64,000 nt of DNA, taken from assembly GCF_019947135.1 (NCBI RefSeq), contig NZ_JAGSHT010000025.1:1-64000 (forward strand). The letters are read 5' to 3'. Shown piece by piece: positions 1 to 8,708 of the stretch. This DNA comes from Occultella gossypii. GTDB taxonomy: Bacteria; Actinomycetota; Actinomycetes; Actinomycetales; Beutenbergiaceae. The notes under the pieces were generated by a model. The model saw only the letters and a list, made by a program, of their open reading frames with translations, did not search any database and had not been told where the DNA came from. A program made the translations under genes and the position numbers. How positions within the stretch are numbered: position 1 is the stretch's first letter; each line of letters starts with the position of its first letter.

Positions 1-178
1 GGGGGGTGTTTTCGGGCGGCGCGCTCGGTGCGGCCCCCCCCGGGCGGGGCCCCCCCGCGCGGGGGGCGCACCACCCACCCGTCGCCGTCGGCCGGCGCCG
101 ATGAGTTCCGGACGTGGCGACGGTCCATCCGGACGGGACCGAACCACCTCGGTCCGGAAGCGAACGGAGGCAGGGCCC
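1..178. other. G/C homopolymer-rich non-coding window edge
   Basis: No supported gene lies before the start at 179. The first 70 bases consist largely of runs of G or C, with a G/C hairpin (GCCCCCC at 49-55 against GGGGGGC at 61-67). A Shine-Dalgarno GGAGG at 166-170 belongs to the next gene. The run may be real intergenic sequence or poorly resolved homopolymer. Confidence 0.5.
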
Positions 179-721
179 ATGGCCGCACTGATCTACTCGG
201 CGACGATGTCCCTTGACGGTTTCATCGCGGGCCCGGGAGGCGACATGTCCTGGTTGGCTCCGTACGCGGGCCCCGACCCGGCCGCCGACGAGCTCGCGGC
301 CCGGACCGGGGCGCTCCTGGTCGGCAACACCACCTATGGCGGGGACGACCCGAACCGCGGCACCGACGCCGAAGGGGCGTTCGGGGGGACCTGGCACGGC
401 CCACAGTTCGTGCTCACCCACCACCTGCCCGCCGCCGGGCCGCCGGACGTGACGTTCACCGATGACCTCGGCTGGGCGGTCGCGGCGGCCCGAGCCGCGG
501 CGGGTCCGAAGGACGTCAACGTGCTCGGCGCCGACGTCGCGCGGCAGTGCCTGGAACTCGGGCTGCTCGATGAGGTGGTCGTCTTCGTGGTCCCGGTGCT
601 GCTCGGTGACGGCGTCCGGCTCTTCGACCACACCGGTGGTCACCTCATCCGCCTCGAGCACGTCGCCCGGGACGTCGGCGAGGTATCGACGCACCTGCGG
701 ATGCGGGTGGTCCGGGACTGA
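179..721 (+). CDS. RibD C-terminal/dihydrofolate-reductase-like protein
   Basis: A 180-residue protein of the RibD_C/DHFR-like fold. It opens with the family pattern LIYSATMSLDGFIAGPGGDM, has a LLVGNTTYGG loop, and near the C-terminus NVLGADVARQCLELGLLDEV followed by PVLLGDGVRLF, which form the NADPH-binding half. Members are presumed NADPH-dependent reductases of unknown substrate. Start: ATG 179, 8 bases after GGAGG (166-170); an in-frame ATG at 101 has no such site and would add non-conserved residues. It converges on the methyltransferase at 733 with a hairpin between. A riboflavin or folate role is not supported by context. Confidence 0.85.
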   Translation: MAALIYSATMSLDGFIAGPGGDMSWLAPYAGPDPAADELAARTGALLVGNTTYGGDDPNRGTDAEGAFGGTWHGPQFVLTHHLPAAGPPDVTFTDDLGWAVAAARAAAGPKDVNVLGADVARQCLELGLLDEVVVFVVPVLLGDGVRLFDHTGGHLIRLEHVARDVGEVSTHLRMRVVRD

Positions 722-731
722 GCGGTCCCGG
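712..731. terminator. Bidirectional hairpin terminator
   Basis: CCGGGAC (712-718) pairs with GTCCCGG (725-731) around a 6-base loop. It spans the stop codon of the reductase gene and sits just before the stop of the convergent methyltransferase. There is no U tract, as is common in high-GC actinobacteria. Confidence 0.5.
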
Positions 732-732
732 T

Positions 733-1332
733 TCAGCGCACGGTCAGGATCCGGAACCCGTTCACGCTCGTCAGGCGGGTCACGTCCCGGTCCAGCTCCG
801 CCGCGATCCACCGCTGCAGGGAGTCCGAGCCGAGGTTGCGCTGCACCACGAGCTGCGCGCGGGCACCCGGTGCCAGCCGCGGCAGCCAGGTCTGCAGGAT
901 CTCGTGCAGCGCCGCCTTGCCGATCCGGATGGGCGGGTTCGACCAGAGCTCGTCGACGCGCAGGTCCGGTTCGGTGGCGAGCAGCTCCTCGGGCAGATAG
1001 GTCTCCACGTTCGTCAGGCCGAGCCGGGCCGCGTTGTCCGCCGTGAGCGCGAGCGCCCGGGAGTTCACGTCCACCGCGAGCACGCGGGCACCGGGGGAGG
1101 CGAGCGCCATCGCGATCGCGATCGGGCCCCACCCGCAGCCCAGGTCGAGGAGGACGCCGGTGGCCGGGGGGTCGTCGACGGTGTCCAGCAGCACCGTGGT
1201 GCCGGGGTCCAGGCGGTCGCCGGAGAAGACCCCGGCAGCGGTCTCCAGCCGCACCTGCCGTCCCCGGATCGCGACGTCGATCTCCCGCCGCCGGTCCGGA
1301 CCGCTCGGGGTGGTCGAGAAGTAGTGGGACAC
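733..1332 (-). CDS. RsmC-like class I SAM-dependent methyltransferase
   Basis: A 199-residue single-domain methyltransferase. It has the SAM-binding motif LLDLGCGWGPIAIAMA, an acidic residue after beta-2 (VLAVDVNSRALALT), and the SNPPIRIGK motif typical of N2-guanine rRNA methyltransferases (RsmC/RlmG, MTS domain). It is about the size of the catalytic half of E. coli RsmC, so it lacks the N-terminal pseudo-domain; stand-alone MTS proteins of this size are common in actinobacteria. rRNA guanine is the likely target by family, not proven. Start GTG at 1332, with TAGGCT 7 bases upstream, suggesting a leaderless mRNA. Confidence 0.85.
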   Translation of the reverse strand: MSHYFSTTPSGPDRRREIDVAIRGRQVRLETAAGVFSGDRLDPGTTVLLDTVDDPPATGVLLDLGCGWGPIAIAMALASPGARVLAVDVNSRALALTADNAARLGLTNVETYLPEELLATEPDLRVDELWSNPPIRIGKAALHEILQTWLPRLAPGARAQLVVQRNLGSDSLQRWIAAELDRDVTRLTSVNGFRILTVR

Positions 1333-1457
1333 GGCGACGAGCCTAACGGCGCGGTTGCGCGCCAGGCGCCTCGGGCCTATGGCCCACAGCGAAATCGCTT
1401 GGGAACATTTTGCCCGCGTGCCACCATTGAGTCATCGGACCCCCAACAAAGGACACC

Positions 1458-2972
1458 ATGACCGAACGCACCGCCCCGACGACCCCCCGTAGCGACGCAC
1501 CCCACGGCGACGACGCCCAGGACCGCGCGCAGGACGTCGTCGCACGAATCCTGGCCCGGGCGGGCACGGCGATCCAGTTGGGCGATGACGGACCGAGCGC
1601 CTACGACGGCGAGCAGTTCGACGTCGACGACCGTTCTGCCCTGCGCCGGGTCGCCGGCATGTCCACCGAGCTCGAGGACGTCACCGAGGTCGAGTACCGC
1701 CAGTTGCGCCTCGAACGCGTGGTGCTGGTCGGCCTGTGGAATTCCGGCACCGCCGAGGCCGCGGAGGTCTCGCTGCGCGAGCTCGCCGCCCTGGCCGAGA
1801 CGGCCGGCTCGGAGGTTCTGGACGGGCTTCTCCAGCGGCGCACCGCGCCGGACCCGGGCACCTACCTGGGTTCCGGCAAAGCCCGCGAGCTCGCCGACCT
1901 CGTGGCCTCGACCGGAGCCGACACCGTGATCGTCGACTCCGAGCTCGCCCCGTCCCAGCGCCGCGGGCTGGAGGATGTGGTCAAGGTCAAGGTCATCGAC
2001 CGCACAGCGCTGATCCTCGACATCTTCGCCCAGCACGCACAGTCCCGGGAGGGCAAGGCTCAGGTCGAGCTCGCCCAGCTCGAGTACCTGCTCCCACGGC
2101 TACGTGGTTGGGGTGAGTCGATGTCCCGGCAGGCGGGCGGTCGGGTCGCCGGCGGTGCCGGGATCGGCTCCCGTGGTCCCGGTGAGACGAAGATCGAGCT
2201 CGACCGGCGACGGATCCGCACCCGGGTGGCGAAACTGCGCCGCCAGATCAAGGCGATGGCGCCCTCCCGCGCCACCCGTCGGCAGTCCCGGCGCGCCGGC
2301 GCGGTGCCGTCGGTCGCGATCGCCGGCTACACGAACGCCGGCAAGTCCTCCCTGCTGAACCGGCTCACCGGCGCCGGGGTCCTCGTCCAGAACGCCCTGT
2401 TCGCGACGCTCGACCCGACCGTCCGCCGGACCGAGACGCCGGACGGGCGTACCTACACCCTCGCGGACACGGTCGGCTTCGTACGGAACCTGCCCACCGA
2501 ACTCATCGAAGCGTTCCGGTCGACACTCGAGGAGGTCGCCCAGGCGGACCTCATCGTGCACGTCGTGGACGCCTCGCACCCCGACCCCGAGGGACAGCTC
2601 GACGCGGTGCGGTCCGTCCTCCGCGACATCGAGGGCACCTCGGACATCCCCGAGATCGTCGCGCTGAACAAGGCCGACCTCGCCGAACCCGAGACCATCG
2701 CGCGGCTGCGCACCCGGGTGCCGGACGCCGTCGCCGTGTCCGCCCGGACGGGTGCGGGCATCGAGGAACTACGGGACCGGATCGCCGAGCTGCTGCCGCA
2801 CCCGGCCGTCCATGTCGACGTCGTGGTGCCCTATCAGCGGGGCGACCTGGTGCACCGCGCGCACGTCAGCGGTGAGGTCCTCACCGAGGAGCACACCGAG
2901 GCCGGGACCCGGCTCGTGGCGCGGGTCGACTCCGAGCTCGCCGCGGCGCTCGCGGACGCCGTCGCCAGCTGA
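1458..2972 (+). CDS. hflX: GTPase HflX
   Basis: A 504-residue ribosome-associated GTPase that splits stalled or stress-arrested 70S ribosomes. The N-terminal HflX domain contains DPGTYLGSGKARELADLV, then a coiled linker with GPGETKIELDRRRI, then the Obg-type G domain: G1 GYTNAGKSS at about 290-298, G3 DTVGF at 337, G4 NKAD at 404, G5 VSARTG. Longer than E. coli HflX (426) because of an N-terminal extension of about 75 residues. Start ATG 1458 follows AAAGGA at 1450. In actinobacteria hflX often lies near lexA and dinG-type genes, as here. Confidence 0.97.
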   Translation: MTERTAPTTPRSDAPHGDDAQDRAQDVVARILARAGTAIQLGDDGPSAYDGEQFDVDDRSALRRVAGMSTELEDVTEVEYRQLRLERVVLVGLWNSGTAEAAEVSLRELAALAETAGSEVLDGLLQRRTAPDPGTYLGSGKARELADLVASTGADTVIVDSELAPSQRRGLEDVVKVKVIDRTALILDIFAQHAQSREGKAQVELAQLEYLLPRLRGWGESMSRQAGGRVAGGAGIGSRGPGETKIELDRRRIRTRVAKLRRQIKAMAPSRATRRQSRRAGAVPSVAIAGYTNAGKSSLLNRLTGAGVLVQNALFATLDPTVRRTETPDGRTYTLADTVGFVRNLPTELIEAFRSTLEEVAQADLIVHVVDASHPDPEGQLDAVRSVLRDIEGTSDIPEIVALNKADLAEPETIARLRTRVPDAVAVSARTGAGIEELRDRIAELLPHPAVHVDVVVPYQRGDLVHRAHVSGEVLTEEHTEAGTRLVARVDSELAAALADAVAS

Positions 2973-3123
2973 TCCGGCGTCCCACCGGGCCCGATCCGGG
3001 CACACTCATGGCACCGTCGTCCACAAGCCGGAGCGCCGCACCGCCGGCTCGGCGTGGTGGCGCGATACCGTCGAGGACGTGCCTGCAGACCCCTCCTCGA
3101 CCGAGCCCGACGACGCCCTGACC

Positions 3124-5235
3124 ATGACGAAGGACAGGTCTGCCGACGCCGCCGAGGACGGGGCGACCACGGGTGGTGCGAGCGCTTCCGCGCAGGCGCC
3201 CGAGGTCGTCCGGAGCACCCCGGCTCCCGCCGGACGCATCGGCGCGGGGCGACCGACGCCGTCGGACATCGATGCCGTGCTCGACGCCGTGGTCGCCTCG
3301 ATGGGCGGCGCCCGCCGCGAGGGGCAGCACGAGATGGCCCGCGCCGTCACCGAGGCGCTCACCGAGACCAAGCACCTGCTCGTCCAGGCCGGCACCGGAA
3401 CCGGGAAGTCGCTCGCCTACCTCGTGCCGACCCTGGTGAACGCGGTCGCCACCGGGGAGCGGGCGATCGTCTCGACGGCCACGCTCGCGCTGCAGCGGCA
3501 GGTGATCGGCCACGACCTGCCCCTGGTGGCCGACATCCTCAAGGACAAGCTGCCCCGGGAGCCCACCGTCGCCCTGCTGAAGGGCTGGCACAACTACCTG
3601 TGCCTGCACAAGATCGCCGGCGGCTACCCGGCCGAGGACGACTCGGCCCTCTTCTCGGAGGCGCTCGTGGCGCCGTCGGTGGCCGAGGAACACCCCAGGG
3701 AGCAGGACGACTCGCTCGGCGCCCAGGTGGTTCGGGTGCGCGAGTGGGCGGAGCAGACCACCAGCGGCGACCGCGACGAGCTCATCCCCGGGATCAGCGA
3801 CAAGGCGTGGCGGCAGGTGTCGATCACGTCGATGGAGTGCCTGGGCCAGCGCTGCCCGTTGCTTGCCGACTGCTTCCCGGAGAAGGCGAAGGCCGCCTCC
3901 CGGGAGGCGGACGTCGTGGTGACGAACCACGCGATGCTCGGGATCGCCGCATCCGGGTCGCCCAAGGTGTTGCCCGAGCATGAGGTGCTGGTAGTCGACG
4001 AGGCGCACGAACTTGCCGACCGCGTCACCGCGCAGTCCACCGTCGAGCTCTCCGCGTCCTCGGTGGACCGGGCCGCGCGGCTCGCCCGCCGGCACGCCGG
4101 GCTCGCCCTGCCCGGGCTGGACGATGCCGTGAACACGCTGCGCACCGAGCTCATGGGCGTCCCCGAGGGACGGCTGCAGGCCGGCCTGCCGGAAGGGCTG
4201 ATCGGCACCGTCCGGTTGATCGCCGACGGCGCCCGGGAGGCGATGACGGCGATGCGCACCGAGGCCGGCGCGAGCGTCAGTCCGGAGCAGGCCGGTGCCA
4301 AGAACATGGCCAAGAGCGCGATGCTGATCCTGTTCGAGGTGTGTGACCGGCTCCTGTCCGACCGGGTCGCCAACCTCCGTGACGTCGTGTGGTGCGAGCG
4401 GGGCCGGCGCCCGGGGGAGGGCTCTCGCCTGATGGTCGCGCCGCTGAACGTGTCGGGCTCGATCAACTCCGAACTGTTCACCGATCGCGCGGTGGTGCTC
4501 ACGTCGGCCACCCTCACCCTGGGGGGCACGTTCGACTCCACGGCTCGCGCCGTGGGCCTGTCCGACGGCGGCTACCGCGGTGTGGACGTCGCGTCACCGT
4601 TCGACTATGGCAAGCAGGGCATCCTGTACGTCGCCAAGCACCTGCCCGCGCCTGGGCGGGACGGCACCGACGAGCGGATCCTGACCGAGATCGCCGAACT
4701 GGTCGAGGCGGCCGGTGGCCGGACCCTCGGGCTGTTCTCCTCCCGGCGCGGCGCGCAGCTCGCGGCCGAGGCGATGCGTGAACGCCTCGACACCCCGGTG
4801 CTGCTCCAGGGTGAGGACTCGTTGCCGTCCCTGGTGAAGCAGTTCGCGGCCGACCCGGCGACCTCGCTGTTCGGCACACTCTCGCTGTGGCAGGGCGTCG
4901 ACGTGCCGGGAGAGTCCTGCCAGCTCGTGATCATCGACCGGATCCCCTTCCCGCGCCCGGACGACCCGATCAAGGCCGCCCGGACCGAGGTCGTCGTGAG
5001 CAGCGGTGGCAACGGGTTCATGGCGGTCTCGGCCACCCACGCCGCGCTCCTGCTCGCCCAGGGCGCCGGCCGGTTGATCCGCCGCACCACCGACCGTGGC
5101 GTCGTCGCGGTCCTCGACCCGCGGTTGCGCACCGCCCGGTACGGGAGCTTCCTGGCCGGGTCGCTGCCGCCGCTGTGGCCGACCACCGATCCCGGGCTGG
5201 TCCGGGCGGCGCTGCGCCGGCTCGCGAGCGCCTGA
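3124..5235 (+). CDS. DinG/XPD-type ATP-dependent DNA helicase
   Basis: A superfamily 2 helicase of the DinG/XPD iron-sulfur group, 703 residues from ATG 3124. Walker A GTGTGKS at 90-96, DEAH at 292-295, and four cysteines (160, 239, 244, 250) spaced as for a [4Fe-4S] cluster between them. The C-terminal helicase half ends with GRLIRRTTDRGVVAVLDPR. It is expected to unwind structured or damaged DNA 5' to 3'. Start is uncertain: GTG 3079 is also in frame and neither has a clear ribosome site. No LexA box was seen in front, unlike E. coli dinG. It follows hflX after about 150 bases. Confidence 0.92.
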   Translation: MTKDRSADAAEDGATTGGASASAQAPEVVRSTPAPAGRIGAGRPTPSDIDAVLDAVVASMGGARREGQHEMARAVTEALTETKHLLVQAGTGTGKSLAYLVPTLVNAVATGERAIVSTATLALQRQVIGHDLPLVADILKDKLPREPTVALLKGWHNYLCLHKIAGGYPAEDDSALFSEALVAPSVAEEHPREQDDSLGAQVVRVREWAEQTTSGDRDELIPGISDKAWRQVSITSMECLGQRCPLLADCFPEKAKAASREADVVVTNHAMLGIAASGSPKVLPEHEVLVVDEAHELADRVTAQSTVELSASSVDRAARLARRHAGLALPGLDDAVNTLRTELMGVPEGRLQAGLPEGLIGTVRLIADGAREAMTAMRTEAGASVSPEQAGAKNMAKSAMLILFEVCDRLLSDRVANLRDVVWCERGRRPGEGSRLMVAPLNVSGSINSELFTDRAVVLTSATLTLGGTFDSTARAVGLSDGGYRGVDVASPFDYGKQGILYVAKHLPAPGRDGTDERILTEIAELVEAAGGRTLGLFSSRRGAQLAAEAMRERLDTPVLLQGEDSLPSLVKQFAADPATSLFGTLSLWQGVDVPGESCQLVIIDRIPFPRPDDPIKAARTEVVVSSGGNGFMAVSATHAALLLAQGAGRLIRRTTDRGVVAVLDPRLRTARYGSFLAGSLPPLWPTTDPGLVRAALRRLASA

Positions 5236-5302
5236 GCGAGCGGCCCGGCGCGGGCCGGATAGTGTTACTGCGAAGGCGATCCACCACGAGAGGAATCCCG
5301 TC

Positions 5303-6277
5303 GTGACCCAGGTACCAGACCGAGCCGCCACACCTCCCGGGGTCTCCACCCTCGCCATCGTCGGCGCCGGCTCGGTCGGCGCGACGCTCGCGTATGCGGC
5401 GCTGATCCGGGGCGTCGCACGACGGGTGGTCCTGTACGACCTGAACCGGGCCAAGGTGGAGGCCGAGGCCCTCGACCTCGCCCACGGTATGGCCTTCATG
5501 CCCATGGGCGCGGTGGAGGGCTCGGACGACATCGGGATCTGCGCCGGCGCGGACATGGTGGTGGTCACCGCGGGCGCCAAGCAGCAGCCGGGGCAGACCC
5601 GCCTCGAGCTCGCGGACCGGACCATCAACCTGATGCGCACGCTCGTGCCGCAACTGGTGGAGGTCGCGCCCGACGCCGTGTACATGATGGTCACGAACCC
5701 GGTGGACGTGGTCACCTACGCGTCGCTGAAGATCTCCGGGCTGTCGCCCAGGCAGATGTTCGGCTCCGGCACCGTGCTGGACACCTCGCGGCTGAGGTAC
5801 CTGCTCAGTGAACACTGCCGGATCGCGGTCCGGAACGTGCACGCCTACATCGTCGGCGAGCACGGCGACTCCGAGTTCCCACTGTGGAGCGCCGCCAATA
5901 TCGGCGGGGTGCCGCTGCGTGAGTTCGTGGCTGCTACCGGGGTGCTCAGCACCGGGGACCTGGCCGAGATCGCCGACGAGGTGAAGAACTCCGCGTATCG
6001 GATCATCGACGGCAAGGGGGCCACGAACCACGCCATCGGTCTCGCCGGTGTGCGGATCATCCAGTCGGTGCTGCGTTCCGAGCAGGCGATCCTGCCCGTC
6101 TCGAGCCTGCTCGACGACTATCTCGGCATCTCCGACGTGTGCCTGTCCGTCCCGTCGATCCTGGACCGCGACGGCGTGGGCGAGCGTCTCGAGTTCAACT
6201 TCGACGAGTCCGAGCTCGCCAGCCTGCGCGCCAGCGCGGACGAGATCCGCGGCGTCGCCCGGCAGTTCGGCTTCTGA
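5303..6277 (+). CDS. ldh: L-lactate dehydrogenase
   Basis: NAD-dependent L-lactate dehydrogenase, 324 residues, interconverting pyruvate and L-lactate in the cytoplasm. Rossmann motif GAGSVG at 21-26, the NPVDV segment, catalytic histidine 187 in GEHGDSE, and the family pattern SGTVLDTSRLRYLL. The GEHGDSEFP context and overall pattern fit LDH rather than malate dehydrogenase. Start GTG 5303 is 9 bases after AGAGG at 5289-5293. It is followed by a hairpin shared with the convergent lexA gene. Confidence 0.95.
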   Translation: MTQVPDRAATPPGVSTLAIVGAGSVGATLAYAALIRGVARRVVLYDLNRAKVEAEALDLAHGMAFMPMGAVEGSDDIGICAGADMVVVTAGAKQQPGQTRLELADRTINLMRTLVPQLVEVAPDAVYMMVTNPVDVVTYASLKISGLSPRQMFGSGTVLDTSRLRYLLSEHCRIAVRNVHAYIVGEHGDSEFPLWSAANIGGVPLREFVAATGVLSTGDLAEIADEVKNSAYRIIDGKGATNHAIGLAGVRIIQSVLRSEQAILPVSSLLDDYLGISDVCLSVPSILDRDGVGERLEFNFDESELASLRASADEIRGVARQFGF

Positions 6278-6299
6278 CCTCGGGCTCCAGAAGCCGAAC
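6265..6299. terminator. Bidirectional terminator between ldh and lexA
   Basis: A perfect 12-base stem: GTTCGGCTTCTG (6265-6276) pairs with CAGAAGCCGAAC (6288-6299) around an 11-base loop. It overlaps the ldh stop codon and ends 8 bases before the lexA stop, so it can serve both convergent genes. Confidence 0.7.
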
Positions 6300-6306
6300 C
6301 GGGAAC

Positions 6307-7056
6307 TCAGATCGAGCGGAGCACGCTCACCACGCGGCCGAGGATCTGCGCCTCGTTGCCGTCGATCGGCGAGAACGCCGGGTTGGCGGGCATCAGCCAG
6401 ATCTGGGAGGCGGAGCGCTTGAGCGTCTTCACGGTCGCCTCGCCATCGATCATCGCGGCGACGATCTCGCCGTTCTCGGCGACGTTCTGCTGACGCACGA
6501 CCACCCAGTCGCCGTCGCAGATGGCGGCATCGATCATCGATTCGCCGACCACCTTGAGCAGGAACAGATCGCCTTCGCCGACCAGTTGGCGGGGGAGCGG
6601 GAACACGTCCTCCACGGCCTGCTCGGCCAGGATCGGGCCACCGGCTGCGATCCGGCCGACGACCGGTACGTAGGCGGCACCGGGGTCGATGCCCTCCCGG
6701 TCCGGCGCCTCGAAGATGTCGATGTCGCCGCGAACCGACTGGGCGTCGTCCGGAGCGATGACCTCGATGGCGCGCGTGGAGATCGGGTCCCGGCGCAGGT
6801 ACCCCTTCTGTTCGAGCAGGTTGAGCTGATACTTCACCGAGGACGGGCTCGCCAGGCCGACGGCCGCACCGATCTCCCGCATGGTGGGCGGGTACCCCTT
6901 GGCCTCGATGCTCGACCGGATGGAGTCCATGATCTGCCGCTGACGCACGCTGAGGCCGTCGGGGCCCGGGGTGTCCTTCGGGTCGGGGGACTTGGAGCGG
7001 CTGGATCGGGTCACGGTCTCCTCCTGAGTGGTCGGTTCGGCCTGTGTTTCCGCCAT
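6307..7056 (-). CDS. lexA: LexA repressor, SOS response regulator
   Basis: A 249-residue LexA. N-terminal winged helix (about 35-90), a hinge with the self-cleavage Ala138-Gly139 bond in GRIAAGGPI, and a C-terminal S24 peptidase domain with Ser173 (GESMID) and Lys210 (ATVKTLK). With RecA filament it cleaves itself and relieves repression of DNA-damage genes. Start ATG 7056 leaves a leader of about 34 bases after a promoter overlapping a LexA box, so it should repress itself. An upstream in-frame ATG at 7110 would lie on the promoter and is unlikely. Confidence 0.96.
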   Translation of the reverse strand: MAETQAEPTTQEETVTRSSRSKSPDPKDTPGPDGLSVRQRQIMDSIRSSIEAKGYPPTMREIGAAVGLASPSSVKYQLNLLEQKGYLRRDPISTRAIEVIAPDDAQSVRGDIDIFEAPDREGIDPGAAYVPVVGRIAAGGPILAEQAVEDVFPLPRQLVGEGDLFLLKVVGESMIDAAICDGDWVVVRQQNVAENGEIVAAMIDGEATVKTLKRSASQIWLMPANPAFSPIDGNEAQILGRVVSVLRSI

Positions 7057-7096
7057 TGTCAGAGGGCGGTGATGTGCTGTCGAGGTGTTCAAGACA

Positions 7097-7125
7097 ACAG
7101 TAGGCGCCATCGGCCGATCTGCAAA
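7097..7125 (-). promoter_or_regulatory. lexA promoter
   Basis: Read on the minus strand: -35 TTTGCA (7125-7120), a 17-base spacer, and -10 TACTGT (7102-7097). The -35 lies inside the LexA box at 7122-7137, a layout expected for autorepression. The predicted start is near 7090. Confidence 0.6.
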
Positions 7126-7137
7126 ACATGTGTTCGA
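7122..7137. promoter_or_regulatory. LexA box, lexA side
   Basis: CAAAACATGTGTTCGA matches actinobacterial TCGAAC-N4-GTTCGA in 9 of 12 defined positions: one half-site is perfect and the other keeps AAC. It overlaps the -35 of lexA. Confidence 0.7.
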
Positions 7138-7145
7138 CTGGCGTG

Positions 7146-7174
7146 TCGACATCGGATTCGCTGCGTGCTACCTT
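7146..7174 (+). promoter_or_regulatory. Promoter of the LysM division-suppressor gene
   Basis: -35 TCGACA (7146-7151), 17-base spacer, -10 TACCTT (7169-7174). The predicted start near 7181 falls just before the LexA box at 7190-7205. Confidence 0.55.
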
Positions 7175-7189
7175 CAGTACAGCCGTTCG

Positions 7190-7205
7190 ACGAACAATCG
7201 TTCTA
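7190..7205. promoter_or_regulatory. LexA box, divS side
   Basis: ACGAACAATCGTTCTA matches TCGAAC-N4-GTTCGA at 10 of 12 defined positions. It sits between the predicted start site and the ribosome site of the LysM gene, where a bound repressor would block transcription. Confidence 0.75.
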
Positions 7206-7230
7206 CCCGCGACGACCGAGGAGACTCCCG

Positions 7231-7929
7231 ATGAGTGCACTGGCCTTCCCCCACGCCGAACTCCGCACGGGTGCCAACTCCGGGGCACGGCGGGGCCGAA
7301 CCGCACGTCGTCGCCACCTGTCGGCGGTGCCGGGCGGTCGCGCGGGAGCAGGCCGACCCGTGACCCGGGTCGTGAGTGCGCACCCGACCGTCGGGTCGTC
7401 CGCGGTCGCGCTGGTGGCCTCGCCCGAGGCGCTGGTCGGCCCGCTCGCCCCAGCGCCGACCCGGCGCCTCGCTCCGGCCCTGCCCGACCTCACCGCTGCG
7501 CCCGCGCTGGCGCCGGTGTCCGTGCCTCTCGTGCGGCCCGAGCGGGAGGGCGCCCCGGTGCGGCCGGTCCGTCGGCCTGTGCGCCGGTCGGACGCACTGC
7601 CCGCCGAGACGGTCGAGCCGGCCCGCACCGCCGGCGAGGAGCCGCTGCGGCTGACGGTCCGCGGCCGCCGGGTACTCGTGGCGCTCGGACTCGTGGTCGC
7701 CGCGGTGCTCGGGTCGGTCCTCGGCCTCGCATTCCCATCCGAGCCGGCCGCGCCCACCGAGGTGGCGACGGTGGTCGTCTCGCCCGGGGAGAGCCTGTGG
7801 GCGATCGCTGCCGAACACGCCGCGCCCGGCGCGGACGTGCGCGTGGTGATCGACCAGATCATGGAGCTGAACTCGCTCGCCACCTCCACGGTGGTGGCCG
7901 GTCAGGCCCTCACCGTTCCAGTCGGCTGA
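7231..7929 (+). CDS. LysM-domain SOS cell-division suppressor (YneA/DivS-like)
   Basis: A 232-residue protein: a long Arg/Pro/Ala-rich disordered N-terminus (1-145), one membrane helix (about 148-168) and a C-terminal LysM domain (about 179-232, with SPGESLWAIAAEHA). Size, topology, divergence from lexA and its own LexA box match the B. subtilis YneA and C. glutamicum DivS class, which delay division during the SOS response. That function is inferred from context and architecture; these proteins diverge strongly. The cytoplasmic tail is longer than in YneA (about 105 residues in total). Start ATG 7231 follows GAGGAGA at 7218-7224. Confidence 0.82.
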   Translation: MSALAFPHAELRTGANSGARRGRTARRRHLSAVPGGRAGAGRPVTRVVSAHPTVGSSAVALVASPEALVGPLAPAPTRRLAPALPDLTAAPALAPVSVPLVRPEREGAPVRPVRRPVRRSDALPAETVEPARTAGEEPLRLTVRGRRVLVALGLVVAAVLGSVLGLAFPSEPAAPTEVATVVVSPGESLWAIAAEHAAPGADVRVVIDQIMELNSLATSTVVAGQALTVPVG

Positions 7930-8010
7930 CCCACAGTTGTCCCGGCAGCAGCGCCCAGCCGCACGTGTGCCGGAAGTCGCTTGCATCTGGACACGCGAAC
8001 GCCTAACGTT

Positions 8011-8058
8011 TCCCTACATCTAGTAGTTACACCGTTGTGATCCGCGCACATGTAGTGC
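8011..8058 (+). promoter_or_regulatory. Tandem NrdR boxes upstream of nrdR
   Basis: Two copies of ACATSTAGT at 8016-8024 and 8048-8056, spaced exactly 32 bases (three helical turns). The first, in TCCCTACATCTAGTAG, matches the conserved core of the NrdR box (acaCwAtATaTwGtgt); the second matches mainly in its right half. Paired boxes about 31-32 bases apart are the known NrdR operator layout, so this suggests autoregulation. Confidence 0.6.
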
Positions 8059-8095
8059 GCGGTCGTGACGGCCACGATGTGGGAAGGATCCGTCG

Positions 8096-8569
8096 GTGCA
8101 CTGCCCGTTCTGTCGGCACTCCGATTCCCGCGTCGTGGACTCACGGACCGCCGAGGACGGGTCAGCGATCCGGCGCCGGCGCCAGTGTCCGAACTGCGGT
8201 CGGCGATTCACGACGGTCGAGACCACCAGTCTGAACGTGATGAAGCGTTCCGGTGCCGTCGAGCCGTTCAGCCGGGACAAGATCATCTCCGGTGTCCGTA
8301 AGGCATGCCAGGGGCGACCCGTCTCCGACGACGACCTGGCGCTGCTCGCACAGCAGGTCGAGGAGACCATCCGCAGCAACGGCGTCGCGGAGATCGACGC
8401 CCACGAGGTCGGCCTGACGATCCTCGGCCCCCTTCGTGAGCTGGATGAGGTCGCCTACCTCCGGTTCGCGAGCGTGTACCAGGCCTTCTCCTCGCTGGAG
8501 GACTTCGAGGCGGCGATCGCCGCGCTGCGGGTGGACCGCCCCGACCAGAGCGAGGAATCGCTCCCATAG
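8096..8569 (+). CDS. nrdR: Transcriptional repressor NrdR
   Basis: A 157-residue repressor of ribonucleotide reductase genes. An N-terminal zinc ribbon (CPFC at 3-6, CPNC at 31-34) binds DNA and a central ATP-cone (about 49-139) senses ATP/dATP. Length is normal. Start GTG 8096 is 7 bases after AAGGA (8084-8088); the cysteine motif begins at residue 3, fixing the start. Putative NrdR boxes lie just upstream. No reductase gene is in the window, so its targets are elsewhere. Confidence 0.96.
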   Translation: MHCPFCRHSDSRVVDSRTAEDGSAIRRRRQCPNCGRRFTTVETTSLNVMKRSGAVEPFSRDKIISGVRKACQGRPVSDDDLALLAQQVEETIRSNGVAEIDAHEVGLTILGPLRELDEVAYLRFASVYQAFSSLEDFEAAIAALRVDRPDQSEESLP

Positions 8570-8572
8570 ACG

Positions 8573-8614
8573 GCCGCCGGTGGCGCTGGAGGGGAAGCCA
8601 GCACCACCGGCGGC
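8573..8614. terminator. Hairpin terminator between nrdR and aldo/keto reductase
   Basis: A 17-base stem with one mismatch (8573-8589 with 8598-8614) around the loop AGGGGAAG. It lies 4 bases after the nrdR stop and before the end of the convergent reductase gene. Confidence 0.7.
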
Positions 8615-8708
8615 AGCATCGGACGACTCGTGCCGGGTGTCCGACGGCGGTGCCATTGTCGAGCGCGAACGCGAACGCACCGCCACGTCGAGGCCGGATC
8701 GGTACGCC

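Noticed and set aside
28-216. Short open frame at the window start
   Set aside because: Low-complexity translation from G/C runs, no ribosome site, overlaps the RibD-like gene.
3000-3123. LexA box upstream of the DinG-like helicase
   Set aside because: No TCGAAC or GTTCGA pair is present, so SOS control is not supported here.
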